Of a stretch of DNA of 64,000 nt, positions 27,592-37,305 are shown one piece after another. Within the stretch, counting starts at the first letter, position 1, and every line of letters begins with the position of its first letter. The position numbers and the translations under genes are program-made. The DNA is from Prevotella sp. (lineage in GTDB: Bacteria; Bacteroidota; Bacteroidia; Bacteroidales; Dysgonomonadaceae), in assembly GCA_031285625.1 (NCBI GenBank), contig JAITVV010000084.1, forward strand, positions 1-64,000. The letters run 5' to 3'. Under the pieces are notes generated by a model. The model was not told where the DNA came from, made no database searches, and saw only the letters and a program-made list of their open reading frames with translations.

Positions 27592-29919
27592 ATGCTATTT
27601 AATAAGATTACACTCACTCTTTCACTATTGTTTATGAGCGGGATAGTATCTGCACAAGATAAGGCAAGATACGTCAATCCAATGATTGGAACAGTAAAAA
27701 TGGGCCATACCTTTCCGGGAGCATGCGTTCCCCATGGTATAGTCCAGCTGAGTCCTGATACAGATACTATCCCTCATAACGTCAATGGTGTATATCAGAA
27801 AGATACTTATAAGTACTGTGCAGGTTATCAACATGATGATAAAACCATAGTCGGATTCAGCCATACCCATCTCAGTGGTACAGGCCATTCCGATCTGGGT
27901 GATATTCTGATAATGCCAGCTACAGGGACTTTAAAGTTCAATCCGGGAACAGCCAGTAATCCTGATGCGGGCTATCGTTCACGCTTTTCGCATGATACAG
28001 AATCAGCACGTCCTGGCTTTTACGAAGTTACACTGGATGACTATAAAGTAAAAGCACAACTGACTGCAACCGAAAGAGTAGGTATCCATAAATATACATA
28101 TCCAAATAATGAGGTACAAAAAATACTTCTCGACCTTACCCATGGTATCTACAACTATGATGGAAAAGTTCTATGGGCAAGCCTGAGAGTGGAAAATGAC
28201 ACCTTAATTACAGGCTATCGCATCACAAACGGATGGGCGCGGGAGAATTACACCTATTTTGCTATTTCTTTATCCAAGCCTATTAAAAACTATGGTTATG
28301 TAGATAAGGAAAAGCCTAAATATACCGGCTTTTGGAGAAAATTCAACCTACATAAAAATTTTCCGGAAATAGCAGGACAGAAAATTGTTTCTTATTTCGA
28401 ATTTGATTCAGATGCTTCCACTCCGCTAATAATGAAGGTAGCTTTATCTGGAGTCAGTACACAAGGAGCCGTAAAAAATCTGGAAGCGGAAACAAAAGGA
28501 AAATCATTTGATCAGATTGTAGCCGAAGCATTCTCTAAATGGGAAAAAGAACTTGAGGTAATCGATGTGCAGGGTAATGAGGATCATAAAACGATGTTCT
28601 ACACTTCACTTTATCATACTATGATAAACCCGTCTGTATATATGGACGTAGATGGACAATATAGAGGGATAGATCATAACATTCATCAGGCTGAAGGATT
28701 CACTAATTATACTATCTTTTCTGTATGGGATACATACAGAGCTCTACACCCTCTATTCAACCTGATCAACAGGGATCGTAGTGTAGATATTGTAAATTCT
28801 ATGCTTGCCCACTATGAGCAGAGTGTACATAAGGCTCTGCCTGTTTGGTCACATATGGGAAATGAAAACTGGTGCATGATTGGTTATCATTCTGTTTCGG
28901 TACTTGCCGATGCTATCGACAAAGGGCTGAACATTGATAAGAAAAAAGCACTCGAGGCTATGGTAAACAGTTCTAATGTAGATTACTATGATGGCACAGG
29001 TGAATATAAGAGACTGGGCTATGTCCCCGTTGATAAAAGTGGAAGCGGATCTTCCATCACCCTCGAATATTCATACGATGACTGGACAATCTACAATACA
29101 GCTTTGAGCATGAATGACCAAAAAGTGGCTGATACATATAAGAAAAGAGCTCTCAACTATCATAATGTATTTGACCCTCAACTCGAATTTGTACGTGCCC
29201 GTATGAGTGATGGCAGTTGGAAAACTCCATTCAACCTATTGGATACCCATGGACAAGGCTTTATAGAAGGTAATTCATGGAATTACTCATTCTATGTGCC
29301 CCATGATGTGAAGGGACTGATAAACCAGATGGGAGGAGACAAACAGTTTGTACAGCGTCTCGACTCTCTTTTTACAATGCACTTGCCAGATGAATTCTTT
29401 GCCGACACAGAAGATGTTACACGCGAAGGAGTTATGGGAAATTATGTTCACGGAAACGAGCCAAGTCATCATATAGCCTATTTGTATGCATGGACATCAC
29501 AACCATGGAGAACCCAGTATTGGGTACGCGAAATAATGAACCGCATGTATCGTAATAGTATAGACGGACTTTGCGGAAATGACGATTGCGGGCAAATGTC
29601 TGCATGGTATATTTTCTCAGCTATGGGCTTCTATCCTGTTTGTCCGGGTTCAAACCAGTATATTCTGGGAGCACCTTACTTCCCATATATGAAAGTAAAA
29701 GTAGGCAATGGAAAATATCTTGAAATAAAAGCAAATAATGTGAGTGACAAAATGCGATACGTAAAATCGGTAAAACTAAATGACAAGCCGTATACGAAAG
29801 CATATATAACTTATGATGATATAAAGAATGGAGCTGAACTAACTTTTGAAATGTCAGCCTCGCCAAACAAAAAAAGGGTATATAGTGAAGAAGACAAACC
29901 TTATTCATTATCCCGATAA
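27592..29919 (+). CDS. GH92 alpha-mannosidase, first of three
   Basis: This 775-residue exported enzyme (signal peptide cleaved near VSAQ) belongs to GH92, calcium-dependent inverting exo-alpha-mannosidases. Signature stretches include HTHLSGTGHSDLGDI, the catalytic-acid region HGNEPSHHIAYLY with Glu623, and GNDDCGQMSAWYIFSAMGFYPVCPG, which holds the catalytic-base Asp region. It lies 48 bases after the peptidase gene. Which linkage it cuts (1,2, 1,3, 1,4 or 1,6) cannot be read from sequence by eye. Confidence 0.95.
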   Translation: MLFNKITLTLSLLFMSGIVSAQDKARYVNPMIGTVKMGHTFPGACVPHGIVQLSPDTDTIPHNVNGVYQKDTYKYCAGYQHDDKTIVGFSHTHLSGTGHSDLGDILIMPATGTLKFNPGTASNPDAGYRSRFSHDTESARPGFYEVTLDDYKVKAQLTATERVGIHKYTYPNNEVQKILLDLTHGIYNYDGKVLWASLRVENDTLITGYRITNGWARENYTYFAISLSKPIKNYGYVDKEKPKYTGFWRKFNLHKNFPEIAGQKIVSYFEFDSDASTPLIMKVALSGVSTQGAVKNLEAETKGKSFDQIVAEAFSKWEKELEVIDVQGNEDHKTMFYTSLYHTMINPSVYMDVDGQYRGIDHNIHQAEGFTNYTIFSVWDTYRALHPLFNLINRDRSVDIVNSMLAHYEQSVHKALPVWSHMGNENWCMIGYHSVSVLADAIDKGLNIDKKKALEAMVNSSNVDYYDGTGEYKRLGYVPVDKSGSGSSITLEYSYDDWTIYNTALSMNDQKVADTYKKRALNYHNVFDPQLEFVRARMSDGSWKTPFNLLDTHGQGFIEGNSWNYSFYVPHDVKGLINQMGGDKQFVQRLDSLFTMHLPDEFFADTEDVTREGVMGNYVHGNEPSHHIAYLYAWTSQPWRTQYWVREIMNRMYRNSIDGLCGNDDCGQMSAWYIFSAMGFYPVCPGSNQYILGAPYFPYMKVKVGNGKYLEIKANNVSDKMRYVKSVKLNDKPYTKAYITYDDIKNGAELTFEMSASPNKKRVYSEEDKPYSLSR

Positions 29920-29986
29920 CCGGCTACTTTAATTCATAAAGTTTATCATTATTATAGTTATTTGAATAGAATAAAAGTTCAAAAAA

Positions 29987-30028
29987 GGTAACAATTAAAA
30001 ACGATAAAAAAACTGTCACTTTTGTTAC
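29987..30028 (+). repeat. Short dispersed repeat, copy 1
   Basis: Starts GGTAACAAT, is A-rich, and ends in ACTGTCACTTTTGTTAC; GTAACAA and TTGTTAC form inverted ends. The same layout occurs in the opposite orientation at 47239-47282. Confidence 0.5.
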
Positions 30029-30056
30029 TTTTTATTAGAGATCCATTTTATAAAAA

Positions 30057-32414
30057 ATGAGCAACATGTATAAGTATCTTAAAATAATCATACTAGCTAC
30101 TACACTACTATCTGCATGTACAGAAAAAAAAGAGAGTGATACATCTGTAGATATGTCGTTAAATGCCTATGTAAATCCTTTCGTTGGAACATCCGGTTTT
30201 GGAAATGTATATCCCGGTTCACAAATCCCTTTTGGCGGTATACAAATGAGTCCCGACACGGACAAAGATTATTATGATGCGGCTTCGGGATATAAGTATA
30301 ACCACATGACTATAATGGGATTCAGCCTGACTCACCTTAGTGGTACCGGTATTCCTGATTTAGGAGATTTCCTCTTTATACCGGGTACAGGAACAAAAAA
30401 GTTTATTTCCGGAACTCATGAAAACCCGGATGAAGGCTATCGTTCACGCTATACACATGATAGAGAGTGGGCATCACCTAACTACTATGGTGTCGATCTG
30501 TTGGACTATAATGTAAAAGCAGAAATGACATCAGGTATGCACTCAGGAATATTCAAGTTTACTTTTCCAAAAACAGACAGCTCATTTGTAATGATTGATA
30601 TGGATCATGTGCAATGGTTCAAAACTGCATGGTCACAATTAAGGATCGAGAATGACTCTACTATTTGCGGTTTCAAACTGGTTAACGGATGGGGACCTGA
30701 GCGATATGTATATTTTGTGGCGCAATTCTCTAAGCCTTTTGCCAGGTCAGGCATTATGCAAGACGGTAAACCTGTTATTTACGACACCAAGCGTTTCCGC
30801 AGCGACCGCGTAGCATATGGAAATAAAATCATGGGATGGTTTGACTTCCAGACATCCGAGAACGAGGAAATAGAAGTTAAAGTGGCCATATCATCTACAG
30901 GTACATCCGGCGCGTATACAAACCTTAAAGAAATAAAATCTCAAAATTTTGATAGCCTGAAGAAAGGCGGTGAAAAATTGTGGGCAAAAGAACTGGCTAA
31001 ATTCAAGGTAAAAGGTACAAAGGAACAAATGGAAACATTTTATACTTCTGTCTACCATGCTTCCCTTCACCCTTTTGTATACGAGGATGCAGACGGCAAG
31101 TATAGAGGTCATGATTCGAACATACATCAAAAGAACAAATTTACCAATTATACTGTATTCTCGCTATGGGATACCTATCGTGCGCATCATCCATTACTTA
31201 ATCTGATCAATCCCGGGAGAAATGCAGATATGATCAATTCTATGCTGGCACACTACGACCAAAGCGTGGAACATATGCTACCTATCTGGTCATTCTATGG
31301 CAATGAAACATGGTGTATGATTGGCTATCATGGGGTATCGGTTATAGCGGATGCTATTGTAAAAGATATAAAAGGTTTCGATAAAGAACGGGCGTATGCT
31401 GCAATAAGAGAAACGGCGATGAACCCTAATTATGACTGTCTTCCGGAATATACGGAAATGGGATGGGTGCCTTTTGACAAAGAACGCGAATCTGTATCTA
31501 AAACACTGGAATATGCATATGATGATTATTGCATTGCTATGGCAGCAAAGAAATTGGGGAAAGAAGAGGACTATCAATATTTCCTAAATCGCTCACTTGC
31601 ATACCAAAATATAATTGACCCTGAATCCAAATTTATGCGTGGACGCGACTCTGAAGGCAACTGGCGTACACCATTTGATGCTGTAGCCTATACAGGCCCT
31701 GGCTCTGTACATGGTTGGGGAGATATTACCGAAGGATTTACTTATCAATATACATGGTATGTACCACAAGATGTTCAAGGATATATTAACGAAATGGGTA
31801 AAGAAACTTTTATACAACGTCTTGATGATATGTTTACGATGGAACTACCGGAAGATATACCCGGCGCACACGATATACAAGGACGTATTGGGGCATACTG
31901 GCATGGCAATGAACCTTGTCATCAGATAATTTACTTGTATAACTATGTGAAACAACCATGGAAAGCTCAGGAAAAAATCCGCTACGTATTGGATACATTT
32001 TATGGTAACAAGCCCGATGCACTCAGTGGGAACGATGATTGCGGACAAATGTCTGCCTGGTATATATTCAATTGTATGGGCTTCTACCCTACTTGTCCGT
32101 CCAGTAATATTTATGCTATAGGCTCTCCGGGAATGGAATCTGTAGAGATGACCTTAGGCAATGGTAAAAAAGTATCTGTAACAACAGAAAATTACAGTAA
32201 GCAAAATGTATACATACAAGCTATGTACCTGAATGGAAAAGAGTATAACAAAACATACATCACTTATGACGATATAAAAAACGGTGCTGATATAAAATTC
32301 GTACTGGGTACTAACCCTAATATGTCGTGGGGGGTAGCTGACGAATCTGTAGCGCCTTCGTTATCAAAACCGGGAGAAACATTACAATATATTAAAAATA
32401 AAAAAATCGAATAA
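30057..32414 (+). CDS. GH92 alpha-mannosidase lipoprotein, second of three
   Basis: This 785-residue GH92 enzyme has a lipobox (LSAC, Cys at about 21), so unlike its two neighbours it is probably membrane-anchored, likely on the cell surface. The motifs HLSGTGIPDLGDF, HGNEPCHQIIYLYNY (catalytic-acid Glu619) and GNDDCGQMSAWYIF are complete. Translation may start at Met4 (30066). Its stop overlaps the ATG of the next gene, so these two are translationally coupled. Confidence 0.95.
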   Translation: MSNMYKYLKIIILATTLLSACTEKKESDTSVDMSLNAYVNPFVGTSGFGNVYPGSQIPFGGIQMSPDTDKDYYDAASGYKYNHMTIMGFSLTHLSGTGIPDLGDFLFIPGTGTKKFISGTHENPDEGYRSRYTHDREWASPNYYGVDLLDYNVKAEMTSGMHSGIFKFTFPKTDSSFVMIDMDHVQWFKTAWSQLRIENDSTICGFKLVNGWGPERYVYFVAQFSKPFARSGIMQDGKPVIYDTKRFRSDRVAYGNKIMGWFDFQTSENEEIEVKVAISSTGTSGAYTNLKEIKSQNFDSLKKGGEKLWAKELAKFKVKGTKEQMETFYTSVYHASLHPFVYEDADGKYRGHDSNIHQKNKFTNYTVFSLWDTYRAHHPLLNLINPGRNADMINSMLAHYDQSVEHMLPIWSFYGNETWCMIGYHGVSVIADAIVKDIKGFDKERAYAAIRETAMNPNYDCLPEYTEMGWVPFDKERESVSKTLEYAYDDYCIAMAAKKLGKEEDYQYFLNRSLAYQNIIDPESKFMRGRDSEGNWRTPFDAVAYTGPGSVHGWGDITEGFTYQYTWYVPQDVQGYINEMGKETFIQRLDDMFTMELPEDIPGAHDIQGRIGAYWHGNEPCHQIIYLYNYVKQPWKAQEKIRYVLDTFYGNKPDALSGNDDCGQMSAWYIFNCMGFYPTCPSSNIYAIGSPGMESVEMTLGNGKKVSVTTENYSKQNVYIQAMYLNGKEYNKTYITYDDIKNGADIKFVLGTNPNMSWGVADESVAPSLSKPGETLQYIKNKKIE

Positions 32415-34702
32415 TGAAACATTTACAGCTTATATTATTGGGGTGCCTTATCAGCATACTCAGTATGAATGCTCAAAAAGGAGAACTCGTTGATTATGTA
32501 AACCCTTTGGTTGGAACTCAATCAAAACTTTCATTGTCCACCGGTAATACTTATCCTGCCATAGCTATGCCCTGGGGCATGAATTTCTGGATGCCACAAA
32601 CAGGTAAGATGGGCGACGGATGGGCATATACATATGATGCAGATAAAATCCGTGGATTTAAGCAAACACATCAGCCAAGCCCATGGATCAATGATTATGG
32701 TCAATTTGCGATCATGCCTGTTACAGGAAAAGTAGTATTTGATCAGGATAAACGCGCCAGCTGGTTCTCACATAAAGCAGAAGTTGCCAAACCATACTAC
32801 TACAGAGTATATCTGGCTGATCATGATGTAGTGACAGAAATTGCACCTACAGAACGTGCTGCTATGTTCCGTTTTACATTTCCGGAAAATGATAACTCAT
32901 ATGTAATTGTAGATGCTTTCGACAGAGGATCGTATATCAAAATCATACCCGAAGAAAACAAGATAATAGGTTATACTACCCGCAACAGTGGAGGTGTACC
33001 CGATAACTTCAAGAACTACTTTGTTGTAACATTTGATAAGCCATTTACATATAAAGCAACAGTCGGTGATAATGAGATAAGGAAGGGAGAAACAGAAGCG
33101 AAGGAAAATCATACCGGAGCTATTATCGGTTTCTCTACAAGAAAAGGAGAGATAGTACATGCCCGTGTAGCATCATCATTTATTAGCCCTGAGCAGGCTG
33201 AACTCAATCTAAAGGAATTAGGCAATAACACATTTGAAGAGGTTAAAGAGAGAGGACGAAGAACATGGAACGAAGTTTTAGGCCGGATTGTAGTCGAAGA
33301 TGATAACATCGACAATCTGCGTACATTCTACTCATGTTTGTACCGTTCGGTCTTATTCCCACGCAGTTTCTTCGAAATAGACGCTCAGGGCAAGGTGATG
33401 CACTACAGTCCATACAACGGAGAAGTACGTCCGGGATATATGTTTACGGATACAGGTTTTTGGGATACATTCCGCTGTCTGTTCCCATTCCTGAATCTGA
33501 TGTATCCGGATATGAATGTGAAAATGCAGGAAGGTTTGGTCAATACTTACAAGGAAAGCGGTTTCCTTCCTGAATGGGCCAGCCCGGGTCACCGTGGTTG
33601 TATGGTAGGTAACAACTCGGCATCGGTAGTCGCAGATGCTTACCTTAAAGGTCTTCGTGGATATGATATAGAAACACTTTGGGAGGCTGTTGTACATGGC
33701 GCTAATGCCGTACATCCTAAAGTAAAATCAACCGGCCGTTATGGTTGGGATTACTATAACAAACTCGGTTATGTGCCTTATGATGTAAAGATAAACGAAA
33801 GTGCAGCCCGCACATTGGAATATGCTTATGATGACTGGACTATCTATAAGCTGGGACAAGCATTAGGTAAACCACAGAGTGAAATTGAGATATTTGCCAA
33901 GCATGCCATGAATTATAAAAATCTTTATGATCCTGAGCATAAACTAATGCGTGGCAAAAACGAAGATGGTAAATTCCAGTCTCCATTCAATCCGTTGAAA
34001 TGGGGAGATGCATTCACTGAAGGTAATAGCTGGCACTATACGTGGTCGGTATTCCACGACCCACAAGGACTAATAGACTTAATGGGCGGAAAACAAGGAT
34101 TCAACCAAATGATGGATTCGGTATTCAATGTACCACCATTATTCGATGATAGTTATTATGGAGGTGTAATACACGAAATCCGCGAAATGCAGATTATGAA
34201 TATGGGTAACTATGCACATGGAAATCAGCCTATACAACACATGATATATATGTACAACTATTCTGCTGAACCTTGGAAGGCTCAATACTGGATTCGTGAG
34301 GTAATGGATAAATTATATACTGCAGCTCCTGACGGATATTGCGGAGATGAAGACAATGGACAAACATCAGCATGGTATGTATTCTCTGCATTAGGCTTCT
34401 ATCCAGTTTGTCCGGGTACTGACGAATATATTATAGGTTCTCCACTGTTTAAGAGTGTAACACTGAATCTGAACAACGGGAAGAAAGTGGTTATTAAAGC
34501 AGATAATGACAAATCTAAGAGATACGTATCATCTATGACAGTGAATGGTAAAAACCACACGAAGAATTACTTAACACACGATATATTAATGAAAGGGGTA
34601 AACATAAATTATAAGATGTCACAAACCCCTAATACCCAAAGAGGTATTCAAGACACTGATCTTCCATATTCATTTTCGAATGAATTGAAAGCAGGCAAAT
34701 AA
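32414..34702 (+). CDS. GH92 enzyme with Gln in place of the catalytic-acid Glu
   Basis: This 762-residue exported GH92 protein (signal peptide near MNAQ) starts at the ATG overlapping the stop of the second GH92 gene. The region matching HGNEPxH in its neighbours reads HGNQPIQHM, so the general acid Glu is Gln605. The base region reads GDEDNGQTSAWYVF. In characterised GH92 enzymes that cut mannose-alpha-1-phospho-6-mannose (CcGH92_5 type) the acid Glu is likewise Gln, because phosphate is a good leaving group. The N-terminal loops also differ from the other two copies (TGNTYPAIAMPWGMNFWMPQ). A phosphomannan-active enzyme is therefore likely; a non-catalytic GH92 is the alternative. Confidence 0.92.
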   Translation: MKHLQLILLGCLISILSMNAQKGELVDYVNPLVGTQSKLSLSTGNTYPAIAMPWGMNFWMPQTGKMGDGWAYTYDADKIRGFKQTHQPSPWINDYGQFAIMPVTGKVVFDQDKRASWFSHKAEVAKPYYYRVYLADHDVVTEIAPTERAAMFRFTFPENDNSYVIVDAFDRGSYIKIIPEENKIIGYTTRNSGGVPDNFKNYFVVTFDKPFTYKATVGDNEIRKGETEAKENHTGAIIGFSTRKGEIVHARVASSFISPEQAELNLKELGNNTFEEVKERGRRTWNEVLGRIVVEDDNIDNLRTFYSCLYRSVLFPRSFFEIDAQGKVMHYSPYNGEVRPGYMFTDTGFWDTFRCLFPFLNLMYPDMNVKMQEGLVNTYKESGFLPEWASPGHRGCMVGNNSASVVADAYLKGLRGYDIETLWEAVVHGANAVHPKVKSTGRYGWDYYNKLGYVPYDVKINESAARTLEYAYDDWTIYKLGQALGKPQSEIEIFAKHAMNYKNLYDPEHKLMRGKNEDGKFQSPFNPLKWGDAFTEGNSWHYTWSVFHDPQGLIDLMGGKQGFNQMMDSVFNVPPLFDDSYYGGVIHEIREMQIMNMGNYAHGNQPIQHMIYMYNYSAEPWKAQYWIREVMDKLYTAAPDGYCGDEDNGQTSAWYVFSALGFYPVCPGTDEYIIGSPLFKSVTLNLNNGKKVVIKADNDKSKRYVSSMTVNGKNHTKNYLTHDILMKGVNINYKMSQTPNTQRGIQDTDLPYSFSNELKAGK

Positions 34703-34756
34703 TGGATTTAATGGTAGTATTTTAGTTACACTTTGTTGATTTATGGATCACAAAGT

Positions 34757-34790
34757 AATAAACCCGGTTAATAGCCGGGTTTATTTTATT
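34757..34790. terminator. Terminator between convergent GH92 and GH3 genes
   Basis: An 11-base stem (34757-34767 with 34775-34785) with A-rich and T-rich sides can act in both directions. Confidence 0.8.
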
Positions 34791-34807
34791 ATCTAATGTT
34801 AATACGT

Positions 34808-37234
34808 TTATCTTCTCATATCGTTAAACTCAACTATCTTGTCCATCACATTGTTTACTCTTTCTACTACACTAGTTGATGATAAGCTAAAGGCCTCAGT
34901 ATGTTTTATCTTCTGGGAAGAAGCTCCCACTTCGACTCTATATACTCCTTTATCGGCAATCCATGCAGACTGTTGTTCATTAAATGAAGCCAGATCTTTA
35001 GGTGTGATCCTAAAAACTAAAGTCTGGGCTTCGCCTGGTTGCAACAGCTTTGTCTTGGCAAAAGCTTTCAACTCTTTTACTGGCTTATCAATACTTCCCT
35101 GAGGAGCTGATAAATAAAGTTGTACAACTTCTTTTCCTGCTACACTTCCGGAATTCTTTATATCTATACTTACATATAATTCTTTATCAAAATCCCTGTC
35201 ATTCAATCTTATATTTGAATAGTCAAATTTAGTATAGGACAAACCATATCCAAATTCATATGCAGGTTTCACCCCGAATGAATCAAAGTAGCGATATCCT
35301 ACATAGACACCTTCTTTATACATCACATCGGTTGGTTTATCAGCAGGTAATCCCTGAAAATTATCAGCAGAAGAAACATCTTCATATCTCACAGGGAAAG
35401 TCATAGTTAATTTACCCGACGGATTTACTTTTCCGGTTAGTATATCTGCAACCGCATTTCCGCCTTCCTGCCCCGGTAACCAAGCCTGAAGAAGCGCATC
35501 AGTCTTGCCTTTCCAACTCTCGGTTTCAACCTGTCCTCCAACATTTATTACTACAACCACTTTTTTACCTAGTGCATGATATTGAGTCGACACCTTTTCT
35601 ATCAGGTCTTGCTCTTCTTTAGTCAGATAAAAGTCATCCTCAATTTTTCGGTCATCCATCTCCCCAGAACTTCTGCCTATTGTGATAATCGCCAGATCGT
35701 TATTCACAGCGCTTTCCCTGATCAATGATTCTTTCAGTTGAGGTTGAGGCATCAATGGGACTAAAGCTAAAGGGTTAGACTTCATCTGCTCTTTTACTCT
35801 GGCAGTTTCTTTTTCGACAAATGGTACATACAGATTGCTAAGCTTTTGATCTATTACATAACCTGCATTAGTCAATCCTTCAGTAAGAGATATCACATAC
35901 GCCTTATTAACATCACCACTGCCTGTACCTCCTGCTATAAAGCTATATGAGAGACTACCAAATACAGCTAGTTTATTCACGTTTGATGCTAAAGGCAATA
36001 CCCTATTGTTTTCCAATAATACCATTCCTTCGGCGGCAACCTGTCTTGCAACTAAAGCATGTGCTTTCAGGTCAGGTTTATTAGAAAATTTATAACCACG
36101 CATTGTATTAGAGGCAAATATCATATTCAATATCCGCTCAACACAAATATCCAAATCCTTTTCCGTTAAGCTCCCGGATTGTAGATCTTTTATAATATCT
36201 TGCTTTTGGGCAGGTATACCCGGCATCAACAAATCATTTCCGGCTTTAAGCTGTTGAGATGTATTATGTTCTACTGTCTTATTTTGTAAAGCCTTAAGAG
36301 CATCGCTATATCCGCCAAACCAGTCAGTCATCACTAATCCTCTAAACCCCCATTCGTCTCTCAGAATAGTTGTCAACAAATCATAATCGGCAAATGTATA
36401 TTTACCATTAATCTTATTATATGATGACATTATTGTAGCCGGATTAGATTCCTTAACTGCGATCTCAAAACCTCGCAAATATATTTCTCTCAAGGCTCTT
36501 TGTGATACATGAACGTTAAGATCCATTCTGTTTTTTTCGCTATTATTTGCAGCATAGTGCTTTAAAGATACACCCGAACCATTAGCTTGAATACCGTTGG
36601 TCATTGCTACCGCAATCTTACCTGAAACTACAGGATCCTCCGAATAGTACTCATAATTTCTACCACATAGAGGATTACGCATAATATTCAGTGCCGGAGC
36701 TAACTGAATATCCGAACCATACTCTAGGACTTCATTTCCTAAAGCTTCTCCCACTCTTTCTATCAACTTCGTATCCCATGTAGATGCGAGTAATGTTCCA
36801 ACAGGAAAGCCTGTTGCATAAAATGTATCTGATGTATTTTTACGGGTTGGGCTAATACGTACACCTGCAGGGCCATCAGTCATAACAATAGCCGGAATAC
36901 CATATTTTTCCAATGGGAAAGTTGTTCCCGCAGCACCCGGAACTAAGTATTCTGTTCCCCCGACAACCATACCCTGAATAAGCCCTTCAAAACCTTTCAT
37001 CCCGGTTCCCATTACAAGATCTATTTTCTCATCTATTGTCAAACGAGACATTAAATCAGCCGTACGCTTACTATCCGGCAAACGGATATCTTCATATGGT
37101 TGAAGCTTTCCATCCTTATTCAGATCTACGATCCGTACTCCATCTACTGTTATACATGACTTGGTTTGCGCTTGAGTATAAGATACAGAACTGAGCCCCA
37201 GTAAAAGCGAAAGAGCAATAGTATTTCTTTTCAT
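34808..37234 (-). CDS. GH3 beta-glycosidase, Fn3-type C-terminus
   Basis: This 808-residue exported GH3 enzyme acts on beta-glucosides or related beta-glycosides by retaining hydrolysis. Present are KHYAANNSEKNRM (substrate-binding Lys-His), SSYNKING and the nucleophile motif GLVMTDWFGG (Asp), then the (alpha/beta)6 domain and a C-terminal Fn3-like domain (KEVVQLYLSAPQGSIDKPVKELKAF). The start at 37234 (MKRNTIALSLLLGLSSV) begins a proper signal peptide; further upstream starts would run through a terminator hairpin. Near the start, DLNKDGKLQPYED looks like a calcium-binding loop. It is the last gene of the operon read from 43827, behind a hairpin that should lower its expression. Confidence 0.94.
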   Translation of the reverse strand: MKRNTIALSLLLGLSSVSYTQAQTKSCITVDGVRIVDLNKDGKLQPYEDIRLPDSKRTADLMSRLTIDEKIDLVMGTGMKGFEGLIQGMVVGGTEYLVPGAAGTTFPLEKYGIPAIVMTDGPAGVRISPTRKNTSDTFYATGFPVGTLLASTWDTKLIERVGEALGNEVLEYGSDIQLAPALNIMRNPLCGRNYEYYSEDPVVSGKIAVAMTNGIQANGSGVSLKHYAANNSEKNRMDLNVHVSQRALREIYLRGFEIAVKESNPATIMSSYNKINGKYTFADYDLLTTILRDEWGFRGLVMTDWFGGYSDALKALQNKTVEHNTSQQLKAGNDLLMPGIPAQKQDIIKDLQSGSLTEKDLDICVERILNMIFASNTMRGYKFSNKPDLKAHALVARQVAAEGMVLLENNRVLPLASNVNKLAVFGSLSYSFIAGGTGSGDVNKAYVISLTEGLTNAGYVIDQKLSNLYVPFVEKETARVKEQMKSNPLALVPLMPQPQLKESLIRESAVNNDLAIITIGRSSGEMDDRKIEDDFYLTKEEQDLIEKVSTQYHALGKKVVVVINVGGQVETESWKGKTDALLQAWLPGQEGGNAVADILTGKVNPSGKLTMTFPVRYEDVSSADNFQGLPADKPTDVMYKEGVYVGYRYFDSFGVKPAYEFGYGLSYTKFDYSNIRLNDRDFDKELYVSIDIKNSGSVAGKEVVQLYLSAPQGSIDKPVKELKAFAKTKLLQPGEAQTLVFRITPKDLASFNEQQSAWIADKGVYRVEVGASSQKIKHTEAFSLSSTSVVERVNNVMDKIVEFNDMRR

Positions 37235-37249
37235 TACAAATTCATTTAT

Positions 37250-37293
37250 AAAAAAATGTTGGGATAGCGCCATTAACGTGTATCCCAACATTT
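37250..37293 (-). terminator. Internal terminator before the distal GH3 gene
   Basis: A 13-base perfect stem (37254-37266 with 37281-37293) is followed on the minus strand by a T run. It lies between the histidine phosphatase and the last GH3 gene. Confidence 0.75.
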
Positions 37294-37305
37294 CCCTGCG
37301 TTTAA

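Noticed and set aside
37235-37291. Longer start of the distal GH3 gene at 37291
   Set aside because: It would read through a perfect terminator hairpin and hide a clear signal peptide starting at 37234.
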